A stretch of 64,000 nucleotides of DNA from Rhodobacteraceae bacterium DSL-40 (GCA_003258405.1 QKPN01000003.1:372001-436000), one strand, 5' to 3'; numbered from the stretch's first letter, positions 9,092 through 18,033 are shown. Notes: generated by a model from the sequence alone, not told the origin. A program made the numbers and translations.

Positions 9092-9480
9092 GGCGCGCGC
9101 GGACGGCCTGTAAGCCGGATTCTGTGACGCGCCCGGAGGGGCGCGACGATGACCATTCCTCTTGGCCCGCCGTCGCCGACGGGCTCGAGCAGCCAACCCG
9201 GACCGCTCGGGCGGAAGATCCCTGGGGCAGAGCCCCGCGCGGTCCCTATTTGGCCTTGCTCCTGGCGGGGCTTGCCGTGCCGCTGCCGTTGCCGGAAGCG
9301 CGGTGGGCTCTTACCCCACCGTTTCACCCTTGCCCCCGGCCCGGAGGCCGAAGGCGGTCTGTTCTCTGTGGCGCTTTCCCTCGGGTTGCCCCGGGCGGGC
9401 GTTACCCGCCGCCATTCCTTCCTGGAGTCCGGACTTTCCTCGACCCGATCCGGGCCGCGGCCATCCAGCCATCCGCGCCC
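9092..9480 (-). ncRNA. rnpB: RNase P RNA, class A
   Basis: This is the catalytic RNA of RNase P, which removes tRNA 5' leaders. On the minus strand the universal core GAGGAAAGTCCGGACTCC lies about 45 nt from the 5' end, and the 3' core ACAGAATCCGGCTTACAG near 9124-9107. The ends pair as helix P1: GCGCGGATGGC (9478-9468) with GCCGTCCGCGC (9107-9097). The length of about 390 nt is normal for class A. Internal hallmarks include GGTGAAACGGTGGGGTAAG and GGCAACGGCAGCGGCA. Exact ends are inferred from P1 and the promoter position. It lies directly upstream of the dcw leader on the same strand. Confidence 0.95.
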
Positions 9481-9485
9481 GATCC

Positions 9486-9514
9486 GGTCTAGGGGCGGCG
9501 CACGCGGCGGTCAA
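9486..9514 (-). promoter_or_regulatory. Predicted rnpB promoter
   Basis: On the minus strand TTGACC (9514-9509) and TAGACC (9491-9486) are separated by exactly 17 bp. They place transcription start at about 9480, which is the 5' end expected from helix P1. The match to a sigma-70-type promoter and the agreement with RNA structure make this the best-supported promoter in the window. Confidence 0.65.
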
Positions 9515-9610
9515 TCGGCCCCGGAACGCCGCGCGGGAGGCGTGGCCATCCGGCCACGCGGGGGTGGGATGTACCACACCGACCCGGCCGCGGCCGCCGG
9601 GCCGGCAGCT

Positions 9611-9645
9611 CTCTCCACGCCCCCGCAGGCCGCGGGGCCAGAGAG
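9611..9645. terminator. Two-part inverted repeat between rnpB and the secreted-protein gene
   Basis: CTCTC (9611-9615) pairs with GAGAG (9641-9645), and CCCCGC (9621-9626) with GCGGGG (9632-9637), around a 5-nt loop. It lies between two minus-strand transcription units in a 280-bp gap (9481-9760) with no gene. It probably ends transcription of the gene starting at 10318. No T-run is present. Confidence 0.3.
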
Positions 9646-9760
9646 GGCCCGAGGCCCGGTCAGGCGGGAGAATCGGGGGGACGCAGCGGCGGGCTGCAGA
9701 GACGCTATATATACATGTATCGCGGCGGCGCCCCGGTTGCCTTCCCCGCGGGCTTTCGCG

Positions 9761-10318
9761 TCAGGAAAGCGAGGCCGGGAGGGCGTCGGGATCGAAGCGG
9801 CACCACTCCGCGGCCTTCAGCCAGACAGCGGTGAAGCCCGAGAGCGAATAGGTGTCGAAGATGCGAAACGCGCCTTCGTGCGTGACGCCGATCTCCACGA
9901 CATCGCCGTCGCGCAGCGCCGCCACCGTCTCGGCAGCAAAGCCGTTCGTCATCGAAGCCTCGACCGTGGGCTCGCCGAACGCGTCGATGCCCTGCAGGAT
10001 GGCCATCTCGTCGGAGAGCCAGGTCGGGGTGCCATCGAAGATGAGCGCGATCTCGTCATACACGTCGAGCGGCAGCGGATCATGGCGGAACCAGACCGGG
10101 ATATAGCTGAGCACGCCGTCGTAGCCGTTCTCGCCGATGGAGAAGAGGAGCGCGCCGTTGCCGTCGCCGCCGGTCCGAAGCTCGCAGGCGCCGGTATCGG
10201 TCATGCGGACACGCCAGGCGCCGTGCTCCCAGAAATTGCTGTCGGCCTGGGCCGGGGCGGCAAGGACACCCGCGACGGCAAGGGGGATGGCAAGGGCAAG
10301 GGGTGCGAAACGGCGCAT
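9761..10318 (-). CDS. Secreted protein of unknown function
   Basis: A 185-aa protein whose first 25 residues form a signal peptide (MRRFAPLALAIPLAVAGVLA, then AAPAQA and a likely cleavage). The mature part is acidic, with strand-rich spacing and two cysteines, one in GACELRT near the start and one in AEWCRFD near the end, which could form a disulfide. The closing segment SLSGFTAVWLKAAEWC resembles the C-terminus of small periplasmic proteins of the IalB/invasion-associated type, but I cannot claim membership. It stands alone: nadE, on the same strand, ends about 100 bp upstream. A GAAAGC/GCTTTC hairpin overlaps its stop. Confidence 0.8.
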   Translation of the reverse strand: MRRFAPLALAIPLAVAGVLAAPAQADSNFWEHGAWRVRMTDTGACELRTGGDGNGALLFSIGENGYDGVLSYIPVWFRHDPLPLDVYDEIALIFDGTPTWLSDEMAILQGIDAFGEPTVEASMTNGFAAETVAALRDGDVVEIGVTHEGAFRIFDTYSLSGFTAVWLKAAEWCRFDPDALPASLS

Positions 10319-10415
10319 GACTGGAACTCCGGGCTTTCGGAAAACACCGGAGACGCTAGCGGCAGGGTGTGAAGGCCGGGTTAGCCGGGGCGCCCTTTCC
10401 GGCGCCCCGGCCCGG

Positions 10416-12077
10416 TCAGCTCGGATCGCGCCAGCGGTTGACCATCGGGTAGCGGCGGTCGAGCCAGAAGGCGCGGCGGGTGAGGCGCGCGCCGGGGGCG
10501 GACTGGAAGCGCTTCCATTCGGAGATGTTGAGGAGATGCTCGACGCGCTTCACCGTGTCGCGCTCGTAGCCCGCCGCGACGATCTCGGCGACCGACTGGT
10601 CGTCCTCGACCATGCGCTCGAGGATGCCGTCGAGGATCTCGTAGGACGGCAGGCTGTCCTCGTCCTTCTGGTCGGCGCGCAGCTCGGCCGAGGGCGGCTT
10701 TTCGATGACGCGGGGCGGGATCACCACGCCCGCGGGCGCCTTCATCCACGGGCGGTGGTTTTCGTTGCGCCAGCGGCAGGTCTCGAAGACGCGGGTCTTG
10801 TAGAGATCCTTGATCGGATTGTAGCCGCCGTTCATGTCGCCGTAGATCGTGCAGTAGCCGACCGCGACCTCCGACTTGTTGCCGGTGGTGAGCAGCATGG
10901 CGCCGAACTTGTTGGAGACCGCCATCAGGAGCGTGCCGCGCAGCCGCGACTGGAGGTTCTCCTCCGTCACATCCGGCGCATGGCCCGCGAAGAGTGGCGC
11001 GAGCGTCTCGGTGAGCGCGGCGCGGCCAGGCTCGATCGGCAGCGTGTCGAGCCGGCAGCCGAGGGCCTCGGCCACGCCCGCGGCATCCTCGAGGCTTTCG
11101 GTGGCGGTGTATTCGGAGGGCAGCATGATGCAGTGGACGTTTTCCGGGCCCAGCGCATCGGCGGCGATGGTGGCGACGAGCGCGCTGTCGACCCCGCCCG
11201 AGAGGCCGAGCACCGCCTTCGAGAAGCCCGACTTGGTCATGTAGTCATGGAGCGCCATGACCATGCCGCGGTAGTCCTGCTCGACCACGGGCGGGTGGAC
11301 GGCCCGCTCGCCGGGGCGCGCGCGCCAGCCCGCCTCGGTGCGGTCGAAATCGACATGGGCGATGACCTCGTCGAAGACCGGGAGCTGCACCGCGAGCTGG
11401 CCGCCCGGGTTGAGGACGAAGGAGCCGCCCTCGAAGATCTGGTCGTCCTGGCCGCCCAGCATGTTGAGGTAGACGAGCGGCAGGCCGGTTTCGACGGTGC
11501 GCGCCACCATGTGGTGGATGCGCACGTCGAACTTGCCGCGGCGGTAGGGCGAGCCGTTCGGCACCATCAGGATCTCCGCCCCGCTCTCGGCCATCGTCTC
11601 GGCGACATCAGGATACCAGCTGTCCTCGCAGATCGGCGTGCCCATCCGCAGCGGGCCGATCGCGAAGGGCCCGGCGATCTGGCCGGGCGTGTAGAGGCGC
11701 ATCTCGTCGAAGACGTGGTAGTTCGGCAGGTGATGCTTGCGGGCATAGCCCCTGACCTTCCCGCCCTCGAGAATGGCGTAGACGTTGTAATGCCGGCCGT
11801 CGGCCTCCCTCACCGGCAGGCCGATGCCGAGCGGCGGGCCGTCGGCGACCTCGGCGGCGAGCGTTTCGAGCTCGTTCCAGGCATCGGCGCAGAGCGCGGG
11901 TTTCACGGCGAGATCCTGCGGCTGGTAGCCGAGCAGGAACATCTCGGGCATGGCGACGAAATCGGCGCCGGCGGCCTTGCCCGCGGCATGGGCCTCGCGC
12001 GCCTTCGCGCGGTTGCCCGCGAGATCCCCGAGCGTGGGGTTCATCTGTGCCATGGTCAGCCGAAACGTGCCGGTCAT
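10416..12077 (-). CDS. nadE: Glutamine-dependent NAD+ synthetase
   Basis: This enzyme converts nicotinic acid adenine dinucleotide to NAD+ using glutamine as the ammonia donor. The 553 aa hold two domains. An N-terminal nitrilase-type glutaminase has the triad E45 (MPEMFLLGY), K114 (RKHHLPNYHVFDE) and C150 (TPICEDSWYPD). A C-terminal synthetase has the PP-loop SGGVDS at 293-298. The start is the ATG at 12077; a much longer open frame upstream is only the complement of the MORN gene. It is divergent from the MORN gene, with about 190 bp between the starts. Confidence 0.96.
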   Translation of the reverse strand: MTGTFRLTMAQMNPTLGDLAGNRAKAREAHAAGKAAGADFVAMPEMFLLGYQPQDLAVKPALCADAWNELETLAAEVADGPPLGIGLPVREADGRHYNVYAILEGGKVRGYARKHHLPNYHVFDEMRLYTPGQIAGPFAIGPLRMGTPICEDSWYPDVAETMAESGAEILMVPNGSPYRRGKFDVRIHHMVARTVETGLPLVYLNMLGGQDDQIFEGGSFVLNPGGQLAVQLPVFDEVIAHVDFDRTEAGWRARPGERAVHPPVVEQDYRGMVMALHDYMTKSGFSKAVLGLSGGVDSALVATIAADALGPENVHCIMLPSEYTATESLEDAAGVAEALGCRLDTLPIEPGRAALTETLAPLFAGHAPDVTEENLQSRLRGTLLMAVSNKFGAMLLTTGNKSEVAVGYCTIYGDMNGGYNPIKDLYKTRVFETCRWRNENHRPWMKAPAGVVIPPRVIEKPPSAELRADQKDEDSLPSYEILDGILERMVEDDQSVAEIVAAGYERDTVKRVEHLLNISEWKRFQSAPGARLTRRAFWLDRRYPMVNRWRDPS

Positions 12078-12269
12078 GCCGGATCCCCCGCGCTTGCCTC
12101 GTCCTCCCCGAATACCTTCGGCGCCGGGGCGATGACAAGGGCGGCTCTGATGCGGCGCAGCGGGGCGCCCGACCGCCGGCATGGGGCAATAAGCCATTGT
12201 CCCCGCCGGGGGGGATTGGCTAAGTTCCCGCAACAGCAGATTGACCCGGACCCCGGGCAGGAGACAGGC

Positions 12270-13742
12270 TTGATACGAGCAATCCGCATCGGCACCGCAC
12301 TCGGCGTCCTCTGCCTTGCGCCCGGCCTTGCCATGGCCCAGGCGTCGGTGCAGACCAAGGAATACGACAATGGCGGCGTCTACGAAGGCGAATTCGTCGA
12401 CGGCCGCCAGCAGGGCACCGGCACCTACCGGCTGCCGAACGGCTATGAATACAGCGGCCAGTGGGTCGAGGGCCGCATCGAGGGCGAGGGCAAGGCGACC
12501 TTCCCCAACGGCGCGGTCTACGAGGGCCATTTCGCCGACGGCCGCCCGCAGGGCAAGGGCCGCATGACCTATCCCGACGGCTCGAGCTACGAGGGCGCCT
12601 GGGCAGGCGGCCTCATCGAGGGCGAGGGCGTCGCGACCTATGCCAACGGCATGCGCTACGAGGGCAACTTCACGCAGGGCCAGCAGGACGGCAAGGGCAA
12701 GCTCACCGGGCCGGACGGCTATGTCTACGAGGGCGACTGGGTCGCGGGCGAGAAGGACGGCACCGGCCGGATCACCTATCCCGACGGCAGCGTCTATGAG
12801 GGCGAGATGACGGCCGGCGTGCCGGAAGGCTCCGGCGTGCTCGTCGGCGCGGACGGCTCCCGCTACGAGGGCGGCTGGAAGGGCGGCCAGATCGACGGCG
12901 ACGGCCACCTCGTTCAGGCGGGCGGCGAGAGCTACGAGGGCGCCTTCGTCGCGGGCCGCCGCGAGGGGCTCGGGCGCATGGTCTCGGCCAATGGCGATGT
13001 CTACGAGGGCGGCTTCAAGGCCGACCAGCGCGACGGGGCGGGCACGCTCACCGCGGTCGACGGTTTCTCCTACACCGGCCAGTGGGTCGAGGGCCGCATC
13101 GAGGGCGAAGGCAAGGCGACCTATCCCGACGGCGCGGTCTACGAGGGCCACTTCACCAACGGCCGCGCCGATGGCCAGGGCAAGATCACCTATGCCGACG
13201 GCTCGACCTTCGAGGGCAGCTGGGAGGCCGGGGTGATCGCCGGCGAGGGCAAGGCGGTCTATGCCAACGGCATCACCTACGAGGGCGCCTTCTCCGACGG
13301 GCGCAACAACGGCCGCGGCAAGCTCACCTCGGAGGACGGCTATTCCTACGAGGGGGACTGGAAGGACGGGCTGCGCGATGGCGAGGGCGTCGCGGTCTAT
13401 GCCGACGGCACCCGCTACGAGGGCAGCTTCAAGGAGGGGATGCGCGCGGGCGCGGGCAAGATGACCCTGCCCCAGGGGCATGTCTTCGAGGGCACCTGGA
13501 AGGACGGGCTGCTCAACGGGCCCGGCCGGGCGGAATATCCCAACGGCGATGTCTACGAGGGCAATTTCGTCGACGGGCGGCGCGAGGGCGAGGGCAAGAT
13601 GACCTTTGCCGGCGGGCAGGTCTACGAAGGGCTCTGGAAGGACGGGCAGCCGGCCGGGACGGCAACGGCGACGCCGCCGACGCCGGAGGACGCCCCCGCA
13701 GCCCCCGAGGAGCCCGCGGCAGCGCCTGCGCAGGACGGCTGA
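12270..13742 (+). CDS. Exported MORN-repeat protein (19 repeats)
   Basis: The protein has 490 aa. A TTG at 12270 with AGGAG six bases upstream starts a signal peptide (about 1-23, ending LAMA). Residues 37-463 are 19 consecutive MORN units of 23 aa with the pattern YEGxWxxGxxxGxGxxxxxxG, and the tail (464-490) is Pro/Ala/Glu-rich. MORN arrays form elongated beta-strand ribbons and in other systems mediate protein or membrane contacts; no enzymatic residues are expected. Signal-peptide export suggests a periplasmic or envelope scaffold. Repeats 2-3 and 11-12 are almost identical in DNA, showing a block duplication. The function is unknown. Confidence 0.93.
   Translation: MIRAIRIGTALGVLCLAPGLAMAQASVQTKEYDNGGVYEGEFVDGRQQGTGTYRLPNGYEYSGQWVEGRIEGEGKATFPNGAVYEGHFADGRPQGKGRMTYPDGSSYEGAWAGGLIEGEGVATYANGMRYEGNFTQGQQDGKGKLTGPDGYVYEGDWVAGEKDGTGRITYPDGSVYEGEMTAGVPEGSGVLVGADGSRYEGGWKGGQIDGDGHLVQAGGESYEGAFVAGRREGLGRMVSANGDVYEGGFKADQRDGAGTLTAVDGFSYTGQWVEGRIEGEGKATYPDGAVYEGHFTNGRADGQGKITYADGSTFEGSWEAGVIAGEGKAVYANGITYEGAFSDGRNNGRGKLTSEDGYSYEGDWKDGLRDGEGVAVYADGTRYEGSFKEGMRAGAGKMTLPQGHVFEGTWKDGLLNGPGRAEYPNGDVYEGNFVDGRREGEGKMTFAGGQVYEGLWKDGQPAGTATATPPTPEDAPAAPEEPAAAPAQDG
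12375..13658 (+). repeat. MORN-coding repeat array, 69-bp unit
   Basis: Nineteen in-frame units of 69 bp (the last truncated). The segment beginning GGCCAGTGGGTCGAGGGCCG recurs at 12456 and 13077, a distance of 621 bp, or exactly nine units. Units 1-9 and 10-18 also match pairwise in residues outside the MORN consensus, as expected if an ancestral nine-unit array duplicated as a block. Confidence 0.85.
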
Positions 13743-13758
13743 ACCTTGACGGCAGATT

Positions 13759-13788
13759 GCGCGCGGGGGCGGAAACGGCCCTGCGCGC
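13759..13788 (+). terminator. Intrinsic terminator of the MORN gene
   Basis: GCGCGC (13759-13764) pairs with GCGCGC (13783-13788). Extra G:C pairs lie inside (GGGG with CCCT) around a GGAAAC-type loop. CCTGTTTAT follows on the plus strand. It lies 17 bp beyond the MORN stop codon and just before the convergent gene ending at 13800. Confidence 0.55.
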
Positions 13789-13799
13789 CCTGTTTATGC

Positions 13800-14249
13800 T
13801 CAGTTGATGCGGTCGGTGGCGCCGCCGGGGCCGATCAGCAGCGCGTCCACGTCGCGGCGGACCGAGCGGATCAGGGCGGCGCAGGTTTCATCGCCCTCCC
13901 CTCCCTCTCCCGCGAGGCGGTCCCAGATCGCGAGCTTGGTGCTCACGTCGCGCAGCGATCGGGCCCGGAGCGCGGCCGCCTTCATCGCGACCTGCTGCTC
14001 GAGATCGAGCAGCACATCGGTCTCGCTCGCCGCCTGGCAGGCGAGCGCCCAGGTCAGCTCGTGATCGTGCGCCCGCTCGGCGAGATGTTCGCCGATCATC
14101 CGGAGATAGTCGTGAAGCTTGTCGAGGTCGTCGGGCAGACTCTTCGGTCCGAAGCGCAATGTGCGTATCAGTCCATCATTTTCCATCAGCGCCAGCATCT
14201 TCCCGCCATCCCCCAAAAAAATGCTCGCAATCCCGCCGGAGCGGAGCAT
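13800..14249 (-). CDS. Unknown small helical protein
   Basis: Up to 149 aa, predominantly helical and charged, with no signal peptide or membrane segment. I recognise no domain. A motif-like stretch is HDYLRMIGEHLAERAHDHEL. Internal ATGs at 14198 (MLALMEND) and 14186 (MENDGLIR) are alternative starts. The first 17 residues of the long form (MLRSGGIASIFLGDGGK) look unlike the rest and may not be translated. A 14-bp inverted repeat lies 45 bp before the longest start. It is convergent with the MORN gene and downstream of, and on the same strand as, the LuxR-type regulator. Coding status is likely from codon composition. Confidence 0.65.
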   Translation of the reverse strand: MLRSGGIASIFLGDGGKMLALMENDGLIRTLRFGPKSLPDDLDKLHDYLRMIGEHLAERAHDHELTWALACQAASETDVLLDLEQQVAMKAAALRARSLRDVSTKLAIWDRLAGEGGEGDETCAALIRSVRRDVDALLIGPGGATDRIN

Positions 14250-14293
14250 CGGCTGCGTTTATCCTGCGACCTATGCGAGTGCAATTCCGAGCG

Positions 14294-14307
14294 TCACGCT
14301 AACGTGA
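14294..14307. promoter_or_regulatory. Perfect inverted repeat TCACG-CTAA-CGTGA
   Basis: A 5-bp arm palindrome with a 4-bp centre lies between the end of the LuxR-type gene (14353) and the start of the small unknown gene (14249). It could be an operator for the neighbouring regulator or the stem of its terminator. LuxR-family sites are usually 18-20 bp dyads, so the match is only partial. Confidence 0.3.
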
Positions 14308-14352
14308 TCGCGTGAGGCGCAGGTCAAATCATGTTTCTCCGCGCCGGTTCCA

Positions 14353-15075
14353 TCAGGAATCGCTGCGGATGATTCCGACACCGATCCCCCTTACCGCCGC
14401 AGTAATCCGGTCAAACACACCCAGCTTGAGGTAGATCCGCCGCAGATGTGCGTCAACTGTATGAGCGGAAATCCCCAGGATCTCGGCGATCGAGGGATTG
14501 CTTTTGCCGCGCGCCACCCAGATCAGCACCTCCTGTTCGCGCCGCGAAAGGCTTGGCCGCGGGCCGAGCGCCGGCACCCAGAGGGCGCAGTAGCGGAGGT
14601 GGGCGAGCTGGCAGGCCCACTGCATCTCGTGGAGCGCGCCGGGCTCCATCCGGGTCGTGCCCGGCTCGAACTCGAGGCTTACGAAGCCGTTGCGGCCGTT
14701 GGGGCCATAGACCGAGATGCAGAGGCCGCTCGCCGGATCATCGTCGCGCAGAAGCGCTATCTGCTCGGGGTCGAGCGGACCGTCGAGAACAAGCGGCACC
14801 TCGTCCCAGTAGAAGGGCCTCGGATGCATCAGCGCGTAGCGGAGGTTGCGGTTGGTCCGGTAGTAGCCGGAGCAGAAATAGGTCTGCACCACATCCTCGC
14901 CGAAGCCCTCGGTGGCGAAGCGCAGGCGATCCGCATCCGGCGCGCCGAGCGGCGGCAGATGAGCGTAATAAAGCCGCGCGATGCGGCGCGCCTTTATGTA
15001 GCGGGTGCAGATATCCCAGAGTTTCCAGAGATCCGGGGCCCGCTCCACCTCCCCCTGGTAGTCGCGAAGATCCAT
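14353..15075 (-). CDS. LuxR-type transcriptional regulator with autoinducer-binding-like domain
   Basis: A 240-aa regulator. The C-terminal LuxR helix-turn-helix is clear at about 174-231 (LSRREQEVLIWVARGKSN, then IAEILGISAHTVDAHL). The N-terminal 165 residues have the length and pattern of the acyl-homoserine-lactone domain, including HPRPFYWDEV around W90. The Asp-Pro pair that contacts the lactone amide in TraR (about 15 residues before that Trp) is not evident, so ligand specificity may differ. No luxI-type synthase is in the window, making it an orphan or solo regulator here. It lies downstream of the acyl-CoA synthetase gene, which ends 150 bp upstream on the same strand. Confidence 0.87.
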   Translation of the reverse strand: MDLRDYQGEVERAPDLWKLWDICTRYIKARRIARLYYAHLPPLGAPDADRLRFATEGFGEDVVQTYFCSGYYRTNRNLRYALMHPRPFYWDEVPLVLDGPLDPEQIALLRDDDPASGLCISVYGPNGRNGFVSLEFEPGTTRMEPGALHEMQWACQLAHLRYCALWVPALGPRPSLSRREQEVLIWVARGKSNPSIAEILGISAHTVDAHLRRIYLKLGVFDRITAAVRGIGVGIIRSDS

Positions 15076-15225
15076 TGTCTCGCAATCCTGCCATCACCTG
15101 CTGTCGCCATCCGATAATAGGACCTTATGCTGCGGAAGCACAATCAACCTTGCGCCAGATCATGGCGAAAGGCCGGCATTTCACACGACAGGCGATTGAC
15201 GACGACGCTATCCCGCCCCCGGAGC

Positions 15226-16857
15226 TCAGACCTCGCGCAGGATGCGGCGCTGGATCTTGCCGGTCGCCGTCATCGGCAGATGTTCCACGAAGACGAGCTG
15301 TCGCGGCGCGACATGGGGCGAGATCCGGCTCCTCACCCGCTCGACGAGCTGGGCTTCGAGCCCCTCGGAGGAGGCACCGTCGCGCAGCACGACAAAGGCC
15401 TTCACCACCTCGGTGCGGATCGGATCCGGCACGCCGACGACCCCGGCCATCGCGACATCGGGGTGGCCGGAGAGGCAATCCTCGATCTCGGTCGGGCCGA
15501 TGCGGTAGCCCGAGGAGGTGATGACATCGTCGGTGCGCGACTGGAAGAAGACGTATCCGTCCTCGTCCATCGTGCCCTCGTCCCCGGTGAGCAGCCAGCG
15601 CCCGGCGAATTTCTCCGCCGTCTTTTCCGGGTTGTTCCAGTATCCGAGAAACATCACCGGATCGGGCGCGCGCACTGCGATCTCGCCGGACTCGCCCGGA
15701 GGCAGAGGCCGGCCCGACGGCGAGACGATGGCGACCTGGTGCCCTGGCACGGCGCGACCGGCGGAACCGGGGCGCACCGGCATCCGGGCGGAACAGTTCG
15801 CGATCATCGCGTTGCATTCGGTCTGGCCGTAGAATTCGTTGATGGTGATGCCGAAGACGCCGCTGCCCCAGTCGAGCAGCTCGGCGCCCAGCGCCTCGCC
15901 GGCGGAAGTGACGGTGCGGAGCCCGGGCACGGCGCCGACGCCCGCCTGGCGCATGAGCTTGAGCGCGGTCGGCGGGAAGAAGGTGTTGCGCACCTCCGTG
16001 CGGGTCATGAGATGCGCGGCGCGCTCGGGATCGAATTTCGCCATCCGGTGCGCCACCACCTCGACCCCGAAATAGAGCGAGGGCAGCAGCACGTTGGTGA
16101 GCCCGCCCATCCAGGCCCAGTCGGCCGGGGTCCAGATCCGGTCGCCGGGGCGGCCGAGCGTGTCATGGGCCAGCCCGATGCCGGGGAGATGCCCGAGCAA
16201 TACCCGGTGGCCGTGGAGCGCCCCCTTGGGCGGGCCGGTTGTCCCAGAGGTGTAGCTGAGGAAGGCCGGATCATCGGGGCCGGTCGCCACCAGCTCGCAG
16301 TGGTCGCTCGCCTTGCCGAGCTCCTGCCAGAAGCCCATCACGTCGGTCTCGCGCATGTCGATGGAGAAGACCGTGGTCAGATCGGGCAGGCTTGCGCGGA
16401 TCGCCACCACCTTGGGGAGGTTCGCCTGATCGGTGACGATGGCCTTCGCGCCGGAATCGAGCATGCGGAAATGCAGCCCGTCTTCGCCGAAGAGCGAGAA
16501 GAGCGGCACGACCACGGCACCGATCCGGTAGGCGGCGAGATGGGTGATGAGGGTCTCGGGCGTCTGGGGCAGCAGCACCGCGACCCGGTCGCCGCGGCCG
16601 ATGCCCTGGGCCTTCAGCGCATTCGCAAACCGCCGCGCGGCACGGGCGAGCATGGCGAAGGTCCAGACCCGCTCCTCGCCCTCGGGGCGGATGTAGCGCA
16701 GCGCAACGCGGTCGGGTTCCTGCCGGGCCCAGACGTCGCAGCACACTTCGGCAATGTTGAACCGCCGCCAGCGCGGCCAGCGGAAGGCGGCCCGGAGCTC
16801 GTCCCAGCTGCCGGATTCAGGAAGGAGGGGAAGCCCTGGACTACGCATCACTCTCAT
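15226..16857 (-). CDS. Acyl-CoA synthetase (AMP-forming), acetyl/medium-chain type
   Basis: This ANL-superfamily ligase activates a carboxylate to acyl-AMP and then acyl-CoA. It has 543 aa. Motifs are YTSGTTGPPKGALHGHR (ATP-binding loop), NEFYGQTECN (A5), LTGDEGTMDEDGYVFF (A7), DDVITSSGYRIGPTEIE (A8) and the C-terminal catalytic lysine in TGKIQRR. The domain order resembles the acetyl-CoA synthetase-like/benzoate-CoA ligase-like branch, and the substrate cannot be read from sequence. Two close ATGs (16857, 16848) are possible starts. It is divergent from moaA. Confidence 0.92.
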   Translation of the reverse strand: MRVMRSPGLPLLPESGSWDELRAAFRWPRWRRFNIAEVCCDVWARQEPDRVALRYIRPEGEERVWTFAMLARAARRFANALKAQGIGRGDRVAVLLPQTPETLITHLAAYRIGAVVVPLFSLFGEDGLHFRMLDSGAKAIVTDQANLPKVVAIRASLPDLTTVFSIDMRETDVMGFWQELGKASDHCELVATGPDDPAFLSYTSGTTGPPKGALHGHRVLLGHLPGIGLAHDTLGRPGDRIWTPADWAWMGGLTNVLLPSLYFGVEVVAHRMAKFDPERAAHLMTRTEVRNTFFPPTALKLMRQAGVGAVPGLRTVTSAGEALGAELLDWGSGVFGITINEFYGQTECNAMIANCSARMPVRPGSAGRAVPGHQVAIVSPSGRPLPPGESGEIAVRAPDPVMFLGYWNNPEKTAEKFAGRWLLTGDEGTMDEDGYVFFQSRTDDVITSSGYRIGPTEIEDCLSGHPDVAMAGVVGVPDPIRTEVVKAFVVLRDGASSEGLEAQLVERVRSRISPHVAPRQLVFVEHLPMTATGKIQRRILREV

Positions 16858-16994
16858 CTCGCACCTGCAACATCACTGGAACCTGATGGCACAAGATTGC
16901 GAAATAGCCAAATGGTGGCGTTGCGTTGAGAAAGGAAAAGAGCCATCTTGCGACCCCGCGACAACAATACGAAACACCGCCCCGGGAGTTTGCC

Positions 16995-18008
16995 GTGTCC
17001 GTTCCGCCTCGCCTGATCGACCCGTTCCAGCGGGAGATCACCTACCTTCGGGTCTCGGTGACGGACCGGTGCGATTTCCGCTGTGTCTATTGCATGGCGG
17101 AGCATATGGAATTCCTGCCCAAGGCGGAGTTGCTGACGCTTGAGGAGCTCGACCGGCTCTGCTCGGCCTTCGTCGGGCTCGGGGTGCAGAAGCTGAGGAT
17201 CACCGGTGGCGAGCCCCTGGTGCGCAAGGGCATCATGACCTTCTTCCGCGGCATGGCGCGGCATCTCGAGAGCGGGGCGCTGCGGGAGCTGACCCTCACC
17301 ACCAACGGCAGCCAGCTCGAGCGATTCGCGGCCGAGCTCTTCGATTGCGGCGTGCGGCGGGTGAATGTCTCGCTCGACACGCTCGACGCGGCGAAGTTCA
17401 AGGCGATCACCCGCTGGGGCCGGTTCGAGCAGGTGATGCGCGGGATCGAGGCCGCCGCCGCCGCGGGGCTGGCGATCAAGATCAACGCGGTGGCGCTCCG
17501 GGGCGTCAATTGCGACGAGATCCACGATTTCGTCGCCTGGTGCGGCGCGCGCGGCTTCGATCTCACCTTCATCGAGGTGATGCCGATGGGCGATCTCGGC
17601 GAGGAGGACCGGCTCGACCAGTATTATTCGCTGGAGGCGCTGCGGGCCGATCTCGAGACCCGCTGGACGCTCACCGATACGCAGGAGCGGACGGGAGGCC
17701 CGGCGCGCTATGTGCGGGTGGCGGAGACCGGCGGGCGCATCGGCTTCATCACGCCGCTCTCCCACAACTTCTGTGAAAGCTGCAACCGCGTGCGCCTGAC
17801 CTGCACCGGGCAGCTCTACATGTGCCTCGGCCAGGAGGACGATGCGGATTTGCGCCGGGTGCTGCGCAGCCATCCGGGCGAGGACGCGCCGCTCATCGAG
17901 GCGATCCGGGCGGCGATCGCCCGCAAGCCCAAGGGGCACGACTTCGACTATTCGCGGCAGGAAGTCGCGGGCCAGATGAGCCGCCACATGAGCCACACCG
18001 GCGGCTGA
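16995..18008 (+). CDS. moaA: GTP 3',8-cyclase MoaA (molybdenum cofactor biosynthesis)
   Basis: This radical-SAM enzyme performs the first step of molybdopterin synthesis. The 337 aa carry the N-terminal [4Fe-4S] motif C26-DFR-C30-VY-C33 and the C-terminal cluster in [12 protein letters not shown], then LYMC. The chain ends in Gly-Gly, required for activity in MoaA. I chose the GTG at 16995 ([12 protein letters not shown]) because GGGAG lies six bases upstream and the product then has family length; a TTG at 16926 would add 23 untypical residues. The GFA-family gene follows 25 bp later. Confidence 0.96.
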   Translation: MSVPPRLIDPFQREITYLRVSVTDRCDFRCVYCMAEHMEFLPKAELLTLEELDRLCSAFVGLGVQKLRITGGEPLVRKGIMTFFRGMARHLESGALRELTLTTNGSQLERFAAELFDCGVRRVNVSLDTLDAAKFKAITRWGRFEQVMRGIEAAAAAGLAIKINAVALRGVNCDEIHDFVAWCGARGFDLTFIEVMPMGDLGEEDRLDQYYSLEALRADLETRWTLTDTQERTGGPARYVRVAETGGRIGFITPLSHNFCESCNRVRLTCTGQLYMCLGQEDDADLRRVLRSHPGEDAPLIEAIRAAIARKPKGHDFDYSRQEVAGQMSRHMSHTGG

Positions 18009-18033
18009 AGCCGCCCCCCGGAGGGAGGTGCGC

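Noticed and set aside
12078-13481. N-terminal extension of the NAD+ synthetase frame across the MORN gene
   Set aside because: The extension is the complement of the MORN repeats and is itself repetitive. Family length and motifs start at 12077.
12375-13658. Regular 69-bp repeats considered as a CRISPR or non-coding satellite
   Set aside because: Units are in frame, lack spacers and encode the MORN consensus.
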